NCBI RefSeq assembly: GCF_022664435.1
Contig: NZ_JAKREU010000003.1
Location: 1-64,000 of the forward strand
DNA: 64,000 nucleotides
Direction: 5' to 3'
From: Sphingomonas panni
GTDB taxonomy: Bacteria; Pseudomonadota; Alphaproteobacteria; Sphingomonadales; Sphingomonadaceae
Shown here: piece after piece, positions 19,843 to 28,928 of the stretch
Numbering within the stretch: the stretch's first letter is position 1
Layout of the letters: each line of letters starts with the position of its first letter
Position numbers and translations under genes: made by a program
Notes under the pieces: model-generated
Seen by the model: only the letters and a program-made list of their open reading frames with translations
Told to the model about the DNA's origin: nothing
The model's database searches: none

Positions 19843-19962
19843 CCGTTCGGTTCGAGCAGCTTCGAGCTTGTCGAGAAGCGTCCGTCGAGAACTCCCCGCC
19901 TGGGGCAACCCCTTCTCGACTTCGGTTCTCGACAGGCTCGAACGTGCGCTCGAAGCGAACGG
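19843..19962. repeat. Dispersed palindromic repeat (TTCGAG/TGTCGAGAA family), copy 1
   Basis: About 120 bp begins CCCGTTCGGTTCGAGCAGC and ends in CTCGAAGCGAACGGGG, with internal CTTGTCGAGAA and TTCTCGACAGGCTCGAA, so the two ends are complementary. Near-identical copies lie at 60243-60357 and, in reverse and partial form, at 39100-39155. It fills the gap between the ABC exporter and the convergent chemoreceptor gene. Confidence 0.85.
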
Positions 19963-19995
19963 GGTCAGGGAGTTGGCGATAGGGAAGCGCGCGCC

Positions 19996-21264
19996 TCAAG
20001 CCACCGCCGATACCAACTCGCTCGCCCGACCCTGCAACTGGCGGCTGAGCCCAGACAGCCCGTCGACCAGCCGCGCCAGCATCCCCGCCCGGTCGCCGAT
20101 ACTGTCGGCCGCCGTCGCGATGGCGCCAGCGCGGGCGTCGATGTCGGCGCCGGCGCCGCGGGCTTCCTCGACCCGTTCGGCGATCGCCTGCGTAGTATCG
20201 CGCTCGGCCGCGACGGCGGTGCCGATGGTGGTGGTGATCTGACCGATCGCGGCGATCGCACTCTGCACGGCCATCTGCCCGTGCCCGACATCGCCGAGCA
20301 GCGCATGCACCGCATCCACCCGCCGCGCGATATCGCCGGCCGCCGTCTCGGTCTGGCGCGCCAGCGACTTCACCTCGCCCGCGACCACCGCGAAGCCGGT
20401 GCCCGCCGCCCCGGCGCGCGCCGCCTCTATCCCGGCGTTCAGCGCCAGGAAATTAGTCTGTTTGGCAAGGCCGCGGATCAATGCCAGCATCGCTTCGATC
20501 GTGGTGGCAACTTCGGAGAGCGACTGGACCTGTGTCCCGGTGCGCTCGACCGCCGCGCTGGCCTGTTCGCGCAGGCGTAGCGCCTCGCCCGCGTCGCGGG
20601 TGATGCGCTCGATCGACAGCGCCAACGCCCGACCACGCTGTTCGAGGTCGACCATGCCGACCGCGGTCTGATGCGCTGCCGAGGCGACCGATGCGGCGCT
20701 GTCATGGGTGGCGGTCGCGCGCTGGTCCAGCTCGGCGGCGACCCGCCCGATCGCGGTACAAGCGGTGCCGATATCGGCTGCCAGCGCCTTGATCCCTGCC
20801 TCGAATGCATTGGCGGCGCTATGGACTCGCTGCGACCGGGCGCGGGCCAGCGCCGACTCGTCGCCATGCCACCGGCTCGCCATGCGCAACAGCTGGACCG
20901 GATCGAGCAGCGCGAAGAAGGCACCCTGCTGCGTCAGGACCACGCCATTGTCGCCGTGCAGCGCCAGCAGGTCGGGCAACGGCGTATCATGGTCGGCGAG
21001 GGTGGCGGGCCGGATCAGCTGCGCCATGCCGCTCCCGAAGCTGGGGTTGCGCAACAGCGCGTGGCCAAACGGATTAAACAGCAGTTCGCGCACATCGACT
21101 TCACGCAGCAGGCCCACCGGCCGCCGCCGGTCGTCCAGCACCGCCAGCAACCGCAGGTCGTGATGACGCCGAAATCGATCGACGACATCGACCAGGGTCG
21201 CGTCATGACGGATCGTCAGATGCTCGGCCATCACGGCCGGATCGAGGCGAGAAGGCGGTGCCAT
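19996..21264 (-). CDS. Soluble chemoreceptor-like protein with CBS-type sensor domain
   Basis: 422 aa from ATG 21264. Residues about 10-140 form a CBS-like pair ([23 protein letters not shown]...[11 protein letters not shown], then [13 protein letters not shown]). Residues about 160-420 are a methyl-accepting-chemotaxis signalling coiled coil with the hairpin tip [20 protein letters not shown]. No transmembrane segment is seen, so it is cytoplasmic. It could couple adenine-nucleotide or another metabolite signal to CheA/CheW. No che or flagellar genes lie in the window, and the C-terminal CheR-tether pentapeptide is absent. Confidence 0.87.
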   Translation of the reverse strand: MAPPSRLDPAVMAEHLTIRHDATLVDVVDRFRRHHDLRLLAVLDDRRRPVGLLREVDVRELLFNPFGHALLRNPSFGSGMAQLIRPATLADHDTPLPDLLALHGDNGVVLTQQGAFFALLDPVQLLRMASRWHGDESALARARSQRVHSAANAFEAGIKALAADIGTACTAIGRVAAELDQRATATHDSAASVASAAHQTAVGMVDLEQRGRALALSIERITRDAGEALRLREQASAAVERTGTQVQSLSEVATTIEAMLALIRGLAKQTNFLALNAGIEAARAGAAGTGFAVVAGEVKSLARQTETAAGDIARRVDAVHALLGDVGHGQMAVQSAIAAIGQITTTIGTAVAAERDTTQAIAERVEEARGAGADIDARAGAIATAADSIGDRAGMLARLVDGLSGLSRQLQGRASELVSAVA

Positions 21265-21333
21265 TACCGCCCAAGCGTTAGGCTCGGAGGGTAAAGCAGC
21301 ACCTAACCGGGCGTGACAGTCCCGTGACAACGA

Positions 21334-22860
21334 TCATTTTGTTGCCGGAACGACCTCTGCCTGTCCGCTCTCCACCGGTGCCCAGGTCAATACCAATGCC
21401 CCCGCTGCCGGCCCGGCAGCCGCCCGGCCACCGCGCGCGCCGATCCCCTCGACCAGCGCCGCACGCTGTGTCGCGGTCCCGCCACCGACCACGATCCCAC
21501 GGCCCAGCCGGGCCGACAGCCACGCCGCATCGTCCAGCGCGCGGGCATCGGCCACGCCCGCTTCATAAGCGATCTGCGGCGGCGCATCGCCGGCGATCGG
21601 CGGCACCACATCGACCTGCCATCCCGGAGCGGCGGCGCGGGCGCGGGCCTCGATCGCGCGATAGCCGCGCGGGGGGAGACCCGGCAGCTCGGCAGCGGTC
21701 GCGCGGACGCTGCGGCTGGCGTCGTCGACCTGCATCGCATCGACCGCCGCGCCGGTCACCAGCGCGACCTGCGCCATGATCCGTTCGCGCACCGGGCCGA
21801 ACGTCGCGCCGGCGCGCTCGTTGACCTTGGCGATCTGCGCCGCCTCGGTCGCCTGCTGGTCCATCGAGCTGCGGATCTGGTCGACATGCAGGTCCAGCCG
21901 CCGTCCCAATCGCTCGCCCAGTTCCGCGGCGAGCGCGCCGTCCGCCTTCGCATCGAGCTTCGGGGTCAGCACCACGGCGCGCACGCGCATGGCGTTGCGG
22001 TCATAGGTGATTTCGAGCTGACTCAAACGCGCCTCGTCGGGAAAGCGCGACAGGATCGCACCACGCACCTGGCGCTGCGCCACCGATTCGAACGCGATCT
22101 GGCGCAGCGCCGCGCCCAGCGGGACGGCCAGCGCCAGCATCGCCCCGACGAACAGCACGATCTGAAATGTCGTATTGCGCGGCGTCAGGTGCCGGCCGAA
22201 ACCATAGAGGCGCGCCATTGCCGCCGCAGTCAGCGCGATGGTGATGAGGTTGGTAAAGAACAGCAGCAGCGCCCCGCCTGCCACCGTCGCGTTATGCGTC
22301 GCGATGCCGAAGCCCACCACGCAGAGCGGCGGCATCAGCGCGATGGCGATGGCGACGCCGACCACCGTCGACCCCCGCCCCCGGATCAGCGCATAGCCCC
22401 CCGCAATCGCCGACAGGAACGCGACCAGCAGGTCGAACAGCGTCGGGCGGGTTCGTCCCGCAATCTCGGTCGTGATCGTCTGGATCGGCGACAGCGCGAC
22501 CAGCAGCGCCGACAGGCCGACCGCCAGCCCCGCGCCGATCGCCAGCGCGATCAGCGATTTGCGGATGTCGGGCACGTCGAGCACCGCGATGCCGAAGCCG
22601 AGGCCGATGATCGGCATCATCAGCGGCGAAATGAGCATCGCGCCGATCAGCACGGCGACCGACGGCATCAACAGCCCCAGCAGCGACAGCGCCATCGACA
22701 GCACGATCATCAGCCCGTAGCGGGGCGACCAGCCTGATTCCTCCGCCACCTGCCGCAACACCGCGTCATGGTCGACCGATCCGATGACGTTGATCCGCCA
22801 CCAGCGCCGAAACCGCCCCCGCCTGCTGCGTGGGGCCATCTCCTGCACCGCGACGTTCAC
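21334..22860 (-). CDS. DUF389 membrane protein
   Basis: 508 aa. The N-terminal half holds six hydrophobic segments with the DUF389 pattern (LMIVLSMALSLLGLLMPS, AVLIGAMLISPLMMPIIGLG, a GYALIRGRGSTVVGVAIAIALMPPL loop). The C-terminal 250 residues are soluble and alanine-rich with OmpA- or BON-like beta/alpha alternation. The family (TIGR00341/TIGR00271 relatives) sits in the inner membrane; its function is unknown. The ATG overlaps the RNase R stop by 4 bp, so it is co-translated with rnr. The long C-terminal domain is larger than in the minimal family members. Confidence 0.85.
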   Translation of the reverse strand: MNVAVQEMAPRSRRGRFRRWWRINVIGSVDHDAVLRQVAEESGWSPRYGLMIVLSMALSLLGLLMPSVAVLIGAMLISPLMMPIIGLGFGIAVLDVPDIRKSLIALAIGAGLAVGLSALLVALSPIQTITTEIAGRTRPTLFDLLVAFLSAIAGGYALIRGRGSTVVGVAIAIALMPPLCVVGFGIATHNATVAGGALLLFFTNLITIALTAAAMARLYGFGRHLTPRNTTFQIVLFVGAMLALAVPLGAALRQIAFESVAQRQVRGAILSRFPDEARLSQLEITYDRNAMRVRAVVLTPKLDAKADGALAAELGERLGRRLDLHVDQIRSSMDQQATEAAQIAKVNERAGATFGPVRERIMAQVALVTGAAVDAMQVDDASRSVRATAAELPGLPPRGYRAIEARARAAAPGWQVDVVPPIAGDAPPQIAYEAGVADARALDDAAWLSARLGRGIVVGGGTATQRAALVEGIGARGGRAAAGPAAGALVLTWAPVESGQAEVVPATK

Positions 22861-25103
22861 CGCTTGCGCCCGTTATGCCGGATATTGGCCGGGCGCCCGC
22901 GCCGCTTCAGCACCCGTGGCGGCGGTCCCTTGCGCCGATCGCTTCCCGCAGACCCCTTGCCATCGGGCAGTTCGAAACGCAGCGCGCCGGATACCGGGTT
23001 CGCCTCCGCCAGGCGCAGTTGCAGCCGCTGTCCGGCGGCGAAGGTCTCGCCGCTCTGGTCGCCGATCAGCGATTGCGAGCTTTCGTCGAAGCGGAAATAT
23101 TCGGTGCCGAGGTCGCGTGCTGGCACCAGGCCGTCGCCGCCCACCCCCTCGACCGTGGCGAAGAAGCCGAAGCTGGCGACGCCGGTGATCCGCGCCTCCA
23201 TCACCGTGCCGACATGTTCGGCCAGATAGGCGGCGACATAGCGGTCGACGGTTTCGCGCTCCGCCTCCATCGCGCGGCGTTCGAGGCCGCTGATCGCCTC
23301 GCCCACCCGCTCCATGTTCGCCGCATCCTCGGCCGGCAACGCCCCTTCGCCCAGGACATAGCTGCCCACCAGCGAGCGATGGACGATCAGGTCGGCATAG
23401 CGTCGAATCGGCGAAGTAAAGTGCGCATAGCTCCCCAGCCCCAGCCCGAAATGCCCATGGTTCTGCGGGCCGTAAAATGCCTGCGTCTGGGTGCGGAGGA
23501 TCTGCTCCATCACCTGCGGACGGAAATCCGCCTCGCCGATGCGGTCGAGGATGTGGTTGAACGTCGCCGGGCGGACCACCTGCCCCAGCGCGAAGGGCAC
23601 GTCGAAGGTTTCGAGATAGTCCTTCAGCGCCACCAGCTTCTCGCGCGTCGGCGGTTCGTGGACGCGGTACATGACCGGTGCCTTCTTCGCCTCCAGCGCC
23701 TTGGCCGCCGCGACATTGGCAGCGATCATGTAGTCCTCGATCAGCCGCATCGAATCCAGCCGTTCGCGCGGCGCGACCGACAGGATGCGACCCTTGTCGT
23801 CCAGCACGATGCGCCGTTCTGGCAGGTCGAGGTCGAGCGGCTCACGCTTCGCCCGCGCCTTGGCCAGGGCCGCCCAGCAGGCCCAGAGCGGTTTCAGCGC
23901 GCTCTCGACCAGTTCGGCCGGCACCGGGGCCGCCTCCACGCCGTCGAACGCGGCTTGGGCATGTTCATAGGCGATGTTCGCCGCGACGCGGATCACCGCG
24001 CGGGTGAAGCGCCATCCCTTGAGCGTCCCGTCCTTTGCGATGGTCAAATGGCAGACCAGCGCGGCCCGGTCCTGCCCCGCCTTCAGCGAACACACGTCCG
24101 CCGACAGGATTTCGGGCAGCATCGGCACCACCCGGTCGGGGAAATAGACGCTGTTGCCGCGCGACCGAGCCGACTTGTCGAGGTCGGAGCCGGGGCGGAC
24201 ATAGAAGGATACGTCGGCGATGGCGACGATCGCCTGCCAGCCGCCATCGTTGTCGGCGCTATCGTCGGCCTTCGCCCAGACCGCATCGTCATGGTCGCGC
24301 GCGTCGATCGGGTCGATCGCGACGATCGGCAGATGGCGTAGGTCCTCGCGATCCTTGACCGGATACCCTGCGACCTTCCGTGCCTCCGCCAGCACCTCCT
24401 CAGGAAACACGTCGGGAATGCCGTGCTTGTGGATCGCGATCAGCGAGAAGCTGCGCGCCTCGAACGGATCGCCCAGCCGTTCGACCACCCGCGCGGTGAT
24501 GCGCGGCGGGCGGCCGGCCATCGCCGCCAGCACGAGGTCGCCGGGCGCGGCACCGCCGGCATCGGACACCGGCACCTCGCGCCGTTCCTTCTTGTCGACG
24601 CCCTGCAGCCAGAGCTTGTCGCCCTCGGCGCGAAGCACGCCCAGCACCGCTTCGGCCGCGCGGTCGAGCTTCTTCATCGGGTAGGCGGCCCAGCCGCTCC
24701 CCGCCTCCTCCGTCCGCGCGAGGATGCGGTCGCCGATGCCCAGCGCGCTGCGCCGGCCGCGCTCGCGCACCCGGACTTTCGGCGGCGGCGTGTCCGCTTC
24801 CCAGCGTTCGGGCACCGCCCAGACATTGCCGCCGTCATCGACATCGGCGACGCGCAGCACCGTCACCTTGGGCAGGCCGCCCATCTTGTGAAAGGCACGA
24901 CCGGGGGCGCTGTCGATCAGCCCTTCATCGGCCATGTCTTTCAGCAGCGCCTTCAGCGCGATCTTCTGCTGCGCCGACAGGCCGAAGGCGCGGGCAATCT
25001 CGCGCTTCCCCGCCGGAGTGTCCGACGACTGGATGAAATCGAGAATCTGCTCACGCGTGGGCAGGCCGGGCGGCGTTTTGGTGCGTACCATCGGCCATGA
25101 CAT
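22857..25103 (-). CDS. rnr: Ribonuclease R (3'-5' exoribonuclease)
   Basis: 748 aa. Order: N-terminal helix-turn-helix-like and cold-shock OB domains; RNB catalytic domain with the metal-binding motif AIDPIDARDHDDAVW at about residues 265-280; and a C-terminal S1 domain (MEARITGVASFGFFATVEGVG) with a basic tail (RRKGPPPRVLKRRGRPANIRHNGRKR). It degrades structured RNA processively 3' to 5' in the cytoplasm. The tail resembles the lysine/arginine-rich end that binds ribosomes in other RNase R proteins. A second in-frame ATG at 25091 is possible; the first has GGGCAGGG upstream. Confidence 0.94.
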   Translation of the reverse strand: MSWPMVRTKTPPGLPTREQILDFIQSSDTPAGKREIARAFGLSAQQKIALKALLKDMADEGLIDSAPGRAFHKMGGLPKVTVLRVADVDDGGNVWAVPERWEADTPPPKVRVRERGRRSALGIGDRILARTEEAGSGWAAYPMKKLDRAAEAVLGVLRAEGDKLWLQGVDKKERREVPVSDAGGAAPGDLVLAAMAGRPPRITARVVERLGDPFEARSFSLIAIHKHGIPDVFPEEVLAEARKVAGYPVKDREDLRHLPIVAIDPIDARDHDDAVWAKADDSADNDGGWQAIVAIADVSFYVRPGSDLDKSARSRGNSVYFPDRVVPMLPEILSADVCSLKAGQDRAALVCHLTIAKDGTLKGWRFTRAVIRVAANIAYEHAQAAFDGVEAAPVPAELVESALKPLWACWAALAKARAKREPLDLDLPERRIVLDDKGRILSVAPRERLDSMRLIEDYMIAANVAAAKALEAKKAPVMYRVHEPPTREKLVALKDYLETFDVPFALGQVVRPATFNHILDRIGEADFRPQVMEQILRTQTQAFYGPQNHGHFGLGLGSYAHFTSPIRRYADLIVHRSLVGSYVLGEGALPAEDAANMERVGEAISGLERRAMEAERETVDRYVAAYLAEHVGTVMEARITGVASFGFFATVEGVGGDGLVPARDLGTEYFRFDESSQSLIGDQSGETFAAGQRLQLRLAEANPVSGALRFELPDGKGSAGSDRRKGPPPRVLKRRGRPANIRHNGRKR

Positions 25104-25197
25104 AGAGCGCCCTGCCCATCAGACCAATGGCAAACGCCCAAGGACCCGATCCGGCGTCCGCCCGTTGGAACGGTCGAACACCCCAAGGGAGACGATC

Positions 25198-25656
25198 ATG
25201 GGCATTTTCGAACGCATCAAGACACAGATTTTCGGCAAGGACGGCGGCCCGTTCGGCGACAACTACTTTGGCCAGAAGAAGGACGCACCCGCACCGCAGC
25301 CGACGCCAGCATCCGCCCCCGCGCAACACGCACCTGCGCCCGCCGCACCTGCCCCCGCGGCCCCTGCCGCACCAGCGGCCCCCACCGCACCGCAGCCGGT
25401 CGACCCGATGACCGCGATCGAGCGCATCGCCCAGCAAAAGGGCAATCCGCCGCTTAACTGGCGCACGTCGATCGTCGACCTGATGAAGCTGCTCGACCTG
25501 GACTCCAGCCTCGACAACCGCAAGGAGCTGGCGACCGAGCTTGGCTATACCGGCGCAAAGGACGGCAGTGCCGAAATGAACATCTGGCTGCACCGCGCGG
25601 TGTTGCAGGAACTGGGCAAGGCCGGCGGTCAGGTGCCGGGCAAGCTGAAGGATTGA
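25198..25656 (+). CDS. DUF3597-domain protein
   Basis: 152 aa from an ATG preceded by AAGGGAGA. The N-terminus MGIFERIKTQIFGKDGG and the C-terminal half (NWRTSIVDLMKLLDLDSSLDNRKELATELGY, then GSAEMNIWLHRAVLQEL) match DUF3597, a small helical domain resembling the PRC/LysM-associated alphaproteobacterial proteins. The middle is a low-complexity Ala/Pro linker (about residues 33-75). No signal peptide or membrane segment. Function is unknown. It is divergent from rnr with 94 bp between, so the two promoters share this gap. Confidence 0.87.
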   Translation: MGIFERIKTQIFGKDGGPFGDNYFGQKKDAPAPQPTPASAPAQHAPAPAAPAPAAPAAPAAPTAPQPVDPMTAIERIAQQKGNPPLNWRTSIVDLMKLLDLDSSLDNRKELATELGYTGAKDGSAEMNIWLHRAVLQELGKAGGQVPGKLKD

Positions 25657-25671
25657 GGCGGCCCGGACGTC

Positions 25672-26012
25672 CCCTATCCACCGTACCCCGGCGGAAGCCG
25701 GGGTCCAGTTGCGGGCCGTTCGTTGTCAGCCACGCACCTTCCCCAACTGGACCCCGGCCTTCGCCGGGGTATGGCGTGGGCCGTAGCCGATGCCTGACCC
25801 TCTGCGCACCCCCGCGCAGGCGGGGGACCATGTCAAGCACGGTACCGCTTGCGGCTCTGGATCCCCGCCTGCGCGGGGATACGGCTCGCGATTGGGATGA
25901 AGAACGACCAGCCCAACCCCTATCGTCACCCCGGGCTTGACCCGGGGTCCCGCTTCTTCCCAACCGCCGGACAGAAAGCGGGACCTCGGATCAAGCCCGG
26001 GGTGACGTTGCT
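25672..26012. repeat. Cluster of short palindromic intergenic repeats
   Basis: No gene. The interval between the DUF3597 and proS 3' ends is almost wholly made of paired inverted repeats. One pair is ACCCCGGCGGAAGCCGGGGT / ACCCCGGCCTTCGCCGGGGT. Another is CCCGCGCAGGCGGGG / CCCCGCCTGCGCGGGG. A third is CACCCCGGGCTTGACCCGGG with a complementary partner at its right end. Each is about 20-25 bp and they recur elsewhere in the window. Confidence 0.85.
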
Positions 26013-26025
26013 TATGCGGTAGGCC

Positions 26026-27558
26026 TCAATACGCCCGCCCGATCAGCACCCGCTCTACCGCCGGCGCGCCGGTGAACACGCACGGCCCATCGTCGCAACC
26101 GGTCTGACCGAGCGGCGCGTTGCGGATCGTGAGCTTCAGCGCCTTCAAGCGCTGCACGACCGCCTCCAGCGTGTCGCCGGTCGGCTTCGACCAGCGGACA
26201 TCGACCCAGCCGGGATTCTTGACGCCCGATGCGAAATGCGCCTCCACCCCGGCCCAGTCGTCGACCGGCACGATTGCGGCACGCAGCTTCTCGGTCGACT
26301 GCGCCAGCAGCGTCGCCTGAACATCGGCAAGCATGTCGCCGACCTGCCCCGTGAAATCGTCCTTCGCGACGATCGCGCTGTCGAGCTTGCCGTCGGCGCG
26401 GTACAGTCGATCCCGGCGGACGACCGAGACATTGCCGCCGGCCATGTCGCGCCCGCCGACCTCGATGATGATCGGAGCACCCTTCTTGACCCAGCCCCAG
26501 CGCTTGTTCGCCGCCTTGGCCGGCTTGAGGTCGAGCAGCGCGCGGACCGGTTCGCCCAGCGCCGACTGCTTCGCGAGCGCAGCCTGCAATTCGCGGCAAT
26601 AGGCGATCAGCGGCTCATCCTCCGGCGCGTCGCGCAGCATCGGCACGATCACCACCTGCCACGGCGCGATCGCGGGCGGCACGCGCAGGCCGTCGTCGTC
26701 GCCATGCACCATGATGACCCCGCCGATCATCCGCGTCGACACGCCCCAACTGGTCGTGTTGGCATGTTCGAACTGCCCCTCGGCATTCTGGAAGCGGATG
26801 TTCTGCGCATGCGCGAAATTGGTGCCGAGGAAGTGCGAGGTGCCCGCCTGCAGCGCCTTGCCGTCCTGCATCATCGCTTCGATGCTGTAGGTCGCGACCG
26901 CGCCGGGGAAGCGTTCATTCTCCGGCTTCTCGCCCGCGATCACATGCAGGCCGAGACAGGTTTCGGCGAACTCGCGATAGACTTCGAGCATCTTGAGCGT
27001 CTCTTCGCGAGCCTCTTCCGCCGTGGCATGGGCGGTATGCCCTTCCTGCCACAGGAATTCGGCGGTGCGCAGGAACATGCGGGTGCGCATTTCCCAGCGG
27101 ACGACGTTCGCCCACTGATTGATAAGCACCGGCAGGTCGCGCCACGACTGGACCCAGCGCGAAAAGGCGGTGCCGATCACCGTCTCGCTGGTCGGGCGCA
27201 CGACCAGCGGCTCCTCCAGCTTCGCTTCCGGGTCGGGGGTCAGCCCGCCCTTGCCGTCCGCCACCAGCCGGTGGTGGGTGACGACCGCCATCTCCTTGGC
27301 GAAGCCGTCGACATGCTCGGCTTCCTTCTCGAAATAGGAGAGCGGAATGAACAGCGGGAAATAGCAATTCTCGTGCCCCGTCGCCTTGATCCGGTCGTCG
27401 AGCAGGCGCTGGATACGTTCCCAGATGCCATAGCCCCACGGGCGGATGACCATGCACCCGCGCACCCCGGATTCCTCGGCCAGATCGGCCTCGGTGATGA
27501 CGGCTTGATACCAGGCGGCGAAATCCTGTTCGCGCGTGACGTTGAGAGCGTGCTTCAT
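26026..27558 (-). CDS. proS: Proline-tRNA ligase, archaeal/eukaryotic-type (type 3)
   Basis: 510 aa. Class II synthetase: VRGCMVIRPWGYGIWERIQ (motif 1 region), RWEMRTRMFLRTAEFLWQEGH (motif 2, about residues 155-175) and motif 3 GVSTRMIGG. It has an anticodon-binding domain and a C-terminal extension ending in ...RVLIGRAY, where the terminal tyrosine carboxylate reaches the active site in the archaeal/eukaryotic-like ProRS. It has no INS editing domain. This is the ProRS form of archaea, Deinococcus-Thermus and Bacteroidetes rather than the usual short alphaproteobacterial form. It charges tRNA-Pro in the cytoplasm. ATG at 27558; 57 bp upstream ends the small membrane-protein gene. Confidence 0.93.
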   Translation of the reverse strand: MKHALNVTREQDFAAWYQAVITEADLAEESGVRGCMVIRPWGYGIWERIQRLLDDRIKATGHENCYFPLFIPLSYFEKEAEHVDGFAKEMAVVTHHRLVADGKGGLTPDPEAKLEEPLVVRPTSETVIGTAFSRWVQSWRDLPVLINQWANVVRWEMRTRMFLRTAEFLWQEGHTAHATAEEAREETLKMLEVYREFAETCLGLHVIAGEKPENERFPGAVATYSIEAMMQDGKALQAGTSHFLGTNFAHAQNIRFQNAEGQFEHANTTSWGVSTRMIGGVIMVHGDDDGLRVPPAIAPWQVVIVPMLRDAPEDEPLIAYCRELQAALAKQSALGEPVRALLDLKPAKAANKRWGWVKKGAPIIIEVGGRDMAGGNVSVVRRDRLYRADGKLDSAIVAKDDFTGQVGDMLADVQATLLAQSTEKLRAAIVPVDDWAGVEAHFASGVKNPGWVDVRWSKPTGDTLEAVVQRLKALKLTIRNAPLGQTGCDDGPCVFTGAPAVERVLIGRAY

Positions 27559-27615
27559 GGGTGCGGCGATAGCGGCAAAGGGGGCGGTTCGCCAGCCAAG
27601 GATGCGCAGGGCGAA

Positions 27616-27792
27616 TCATCCGCTGCGCCATGCATAGGCAATGATTGCCGCCCACGGCACGATTACCATGGCCAGCCAGTACCACATGGTCGCCCGTGGC
27701 CGAGGGCGTAACGGGCGCTGGGGCCATGTCATCCGATCGATCGACGCGGTCTCGACGCGATCAAGACGGTGGGAATGCGGGTCATGCTGCAT
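27616..27792 (-). CDS. Small membrane protein of unknown function
   Basis: 58 aa from the ATG at 27792, preceded by CTGGAG. A basic, proline/arginine-rich N-terminal part (RMTWPQRPLRPRPRA) is followed by one hydrophobic helix (MWYWLAMVIVPWAAIIAYAW) and a short tail RSG. It lies 57 bp upstream of proS in the same direction and may share its transcript. Not recognised. The good Shine-Dalgarno site and clean membrane helix support it as real. Confidence 0.55.
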   Translation of the reverse strand: MQHDPHSHRLDRVETASIDRMTWPQRPLRPRPRATMWYWLAMVIVPWAAIIAYAWRSG

Positions 27793-28020
27793 CGATAAGC
27801 TCCAGCGATCCAATCCTACCGCGTTGTTTTATCGACGCTTTCGTTGCGATACTGCACACCGCCGCCGAAGCGAAAACGCGCGGGGAGCGGCGTCGATCAT
27901 GGGCGCGACGGGTGTGGGCGCCGCTGGTCCGGACACGAATGGTTAGCAATGCGTCATGCCGATGCCGCAGTGCCCACGCGAATATTGCGCGGGGTAGCGC
28001 CGGTGCGCCGCACGCGTTAG

Positions 28021-28926
28021 ATGCCCCCCATGCCCGGCGACCGTATCCTCAGGGGGTTGGCGCTTCGCCTGCTCGCGATCTTCTTCCTGTCCACCATGTC
28101 GGCACTGGTGAAGCTGGCCGAGACGCGTGGCGCGTCGCTGCCCGAAACCATGTTCTACCGCCAGCTGTGCGCGCTGCCGATCGTACTGGGCTTCGTCGCC
28201 GCCGGCCCCGGCCTCCGCTCGCTGCGGACCACGCGGTTCAAAAAGCATCTGACCCGGTCGATGATCGGGCTGGTCGGCATGGTCTTCACCTTCGGCGCGG
28301 TGCTGTTGCTGCCGTTGGCGGAGGCGACGACGTTCCAGTTCACCGTGCCGATCTTCGCGACGTTGCTCGGCGCGCTGGTGCTGCGCGAGCCGACCGGCTG
28401 GCAACGCTGGGGCGCGGTGTTGCTGGGGTTTGTCGGCGTGCTGGTCGTGTCGCAGCCGGGCAGTTCGCACGTCCCGCTGTTCGGTGCGTTCGTCGGGCTG
28501 ATGGCGGCGCTGTTCGTCGCGCTGGTCGCGATCGCGCTGCGCCAGTTGCGCGACGAACCGGCGGGAACGACCGTCTTCTGGTTCTCGACGCTCACCTTGC
28601 CGTTCATCGCAACCGCCTATGCCTTCGACATCCGTGCGCACGACTGGCTGACCTGGGTGAACCTGATCGCGATCGGCATGGTCGGCGGCATGGGGCAGAT
28701 CGCGCTGACCGCCGCCTCGCGCGCCGCGCCGGTCGCGGTGGTGGTGCCGATGGACTATTCGGGGCTGCTATGGGCGACCGTCTATGGCTGGCTGTTGTTC
28801 GGGGTGTTGCCGACACCGATGACATGGGCCGGGGCGCCGATCATCATCGCCAGCGGCCTGTTCATCGTGTGGCGCGAACATCGCCTCGGCCGGCAAAAGG
28901 TGCGCGCGATGGTCGAGGAGGACTGA
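28021..28926 (+). CDS. EamA/DMT-superfamily transporter
   Basis: 301 aa with ten hydrophobic segments in two EamA repeats of about 140 residues each (first half LRLLAIFFLSTMSALVKL...; second half begins near LFGAFVGLMAALFVALVAI). Charged ends are short, with RLGRQKVRAMVEED at the C-terminus. This family exports or imports amino acids, nucleotide sugars or related solutes through the inner membrane; the substrate cannot be read. The stop lies 2 bp from the stop of the convergent FNT gene. The first ATG is taken; a second, in-frame ATG lies 9 bp later. Confidence 0.88.
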   Translation: MPPMPGDRILRGLALRLLAIFFLSTMSALVKLAETRGASLPETMFYRQLCALPIVLGFVAAGPGLRSLRTTRFKKHLTRSMIGLVGMVFTFGAVLLLPLAEATTFQFTVPIFATLLGALVLREPTGWQRWGAVLLGFVGVLVVSQPGSSHVPLFGAFVGLMAALFVALVAIALRQLRDEPAGTTVFWFSTLTLPFIATAYAFDIRAHDWLTWVNLIAIGMVGGMGQIALTAASRAAPVAVVVPMDYSGLLWATVYGWLLFGVLPTPMTWAGAPIIIASGLFIVWREHRLGRQKVRAMVEED

Positions 28927-28928
28927 TC

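Noticed and set aside
26236..27711. 491-codon plus-strand frame opposite proS
   Set aside because: Shadow frame of proS with arginine/aspartate bias typical of antisense high-GC DNA.
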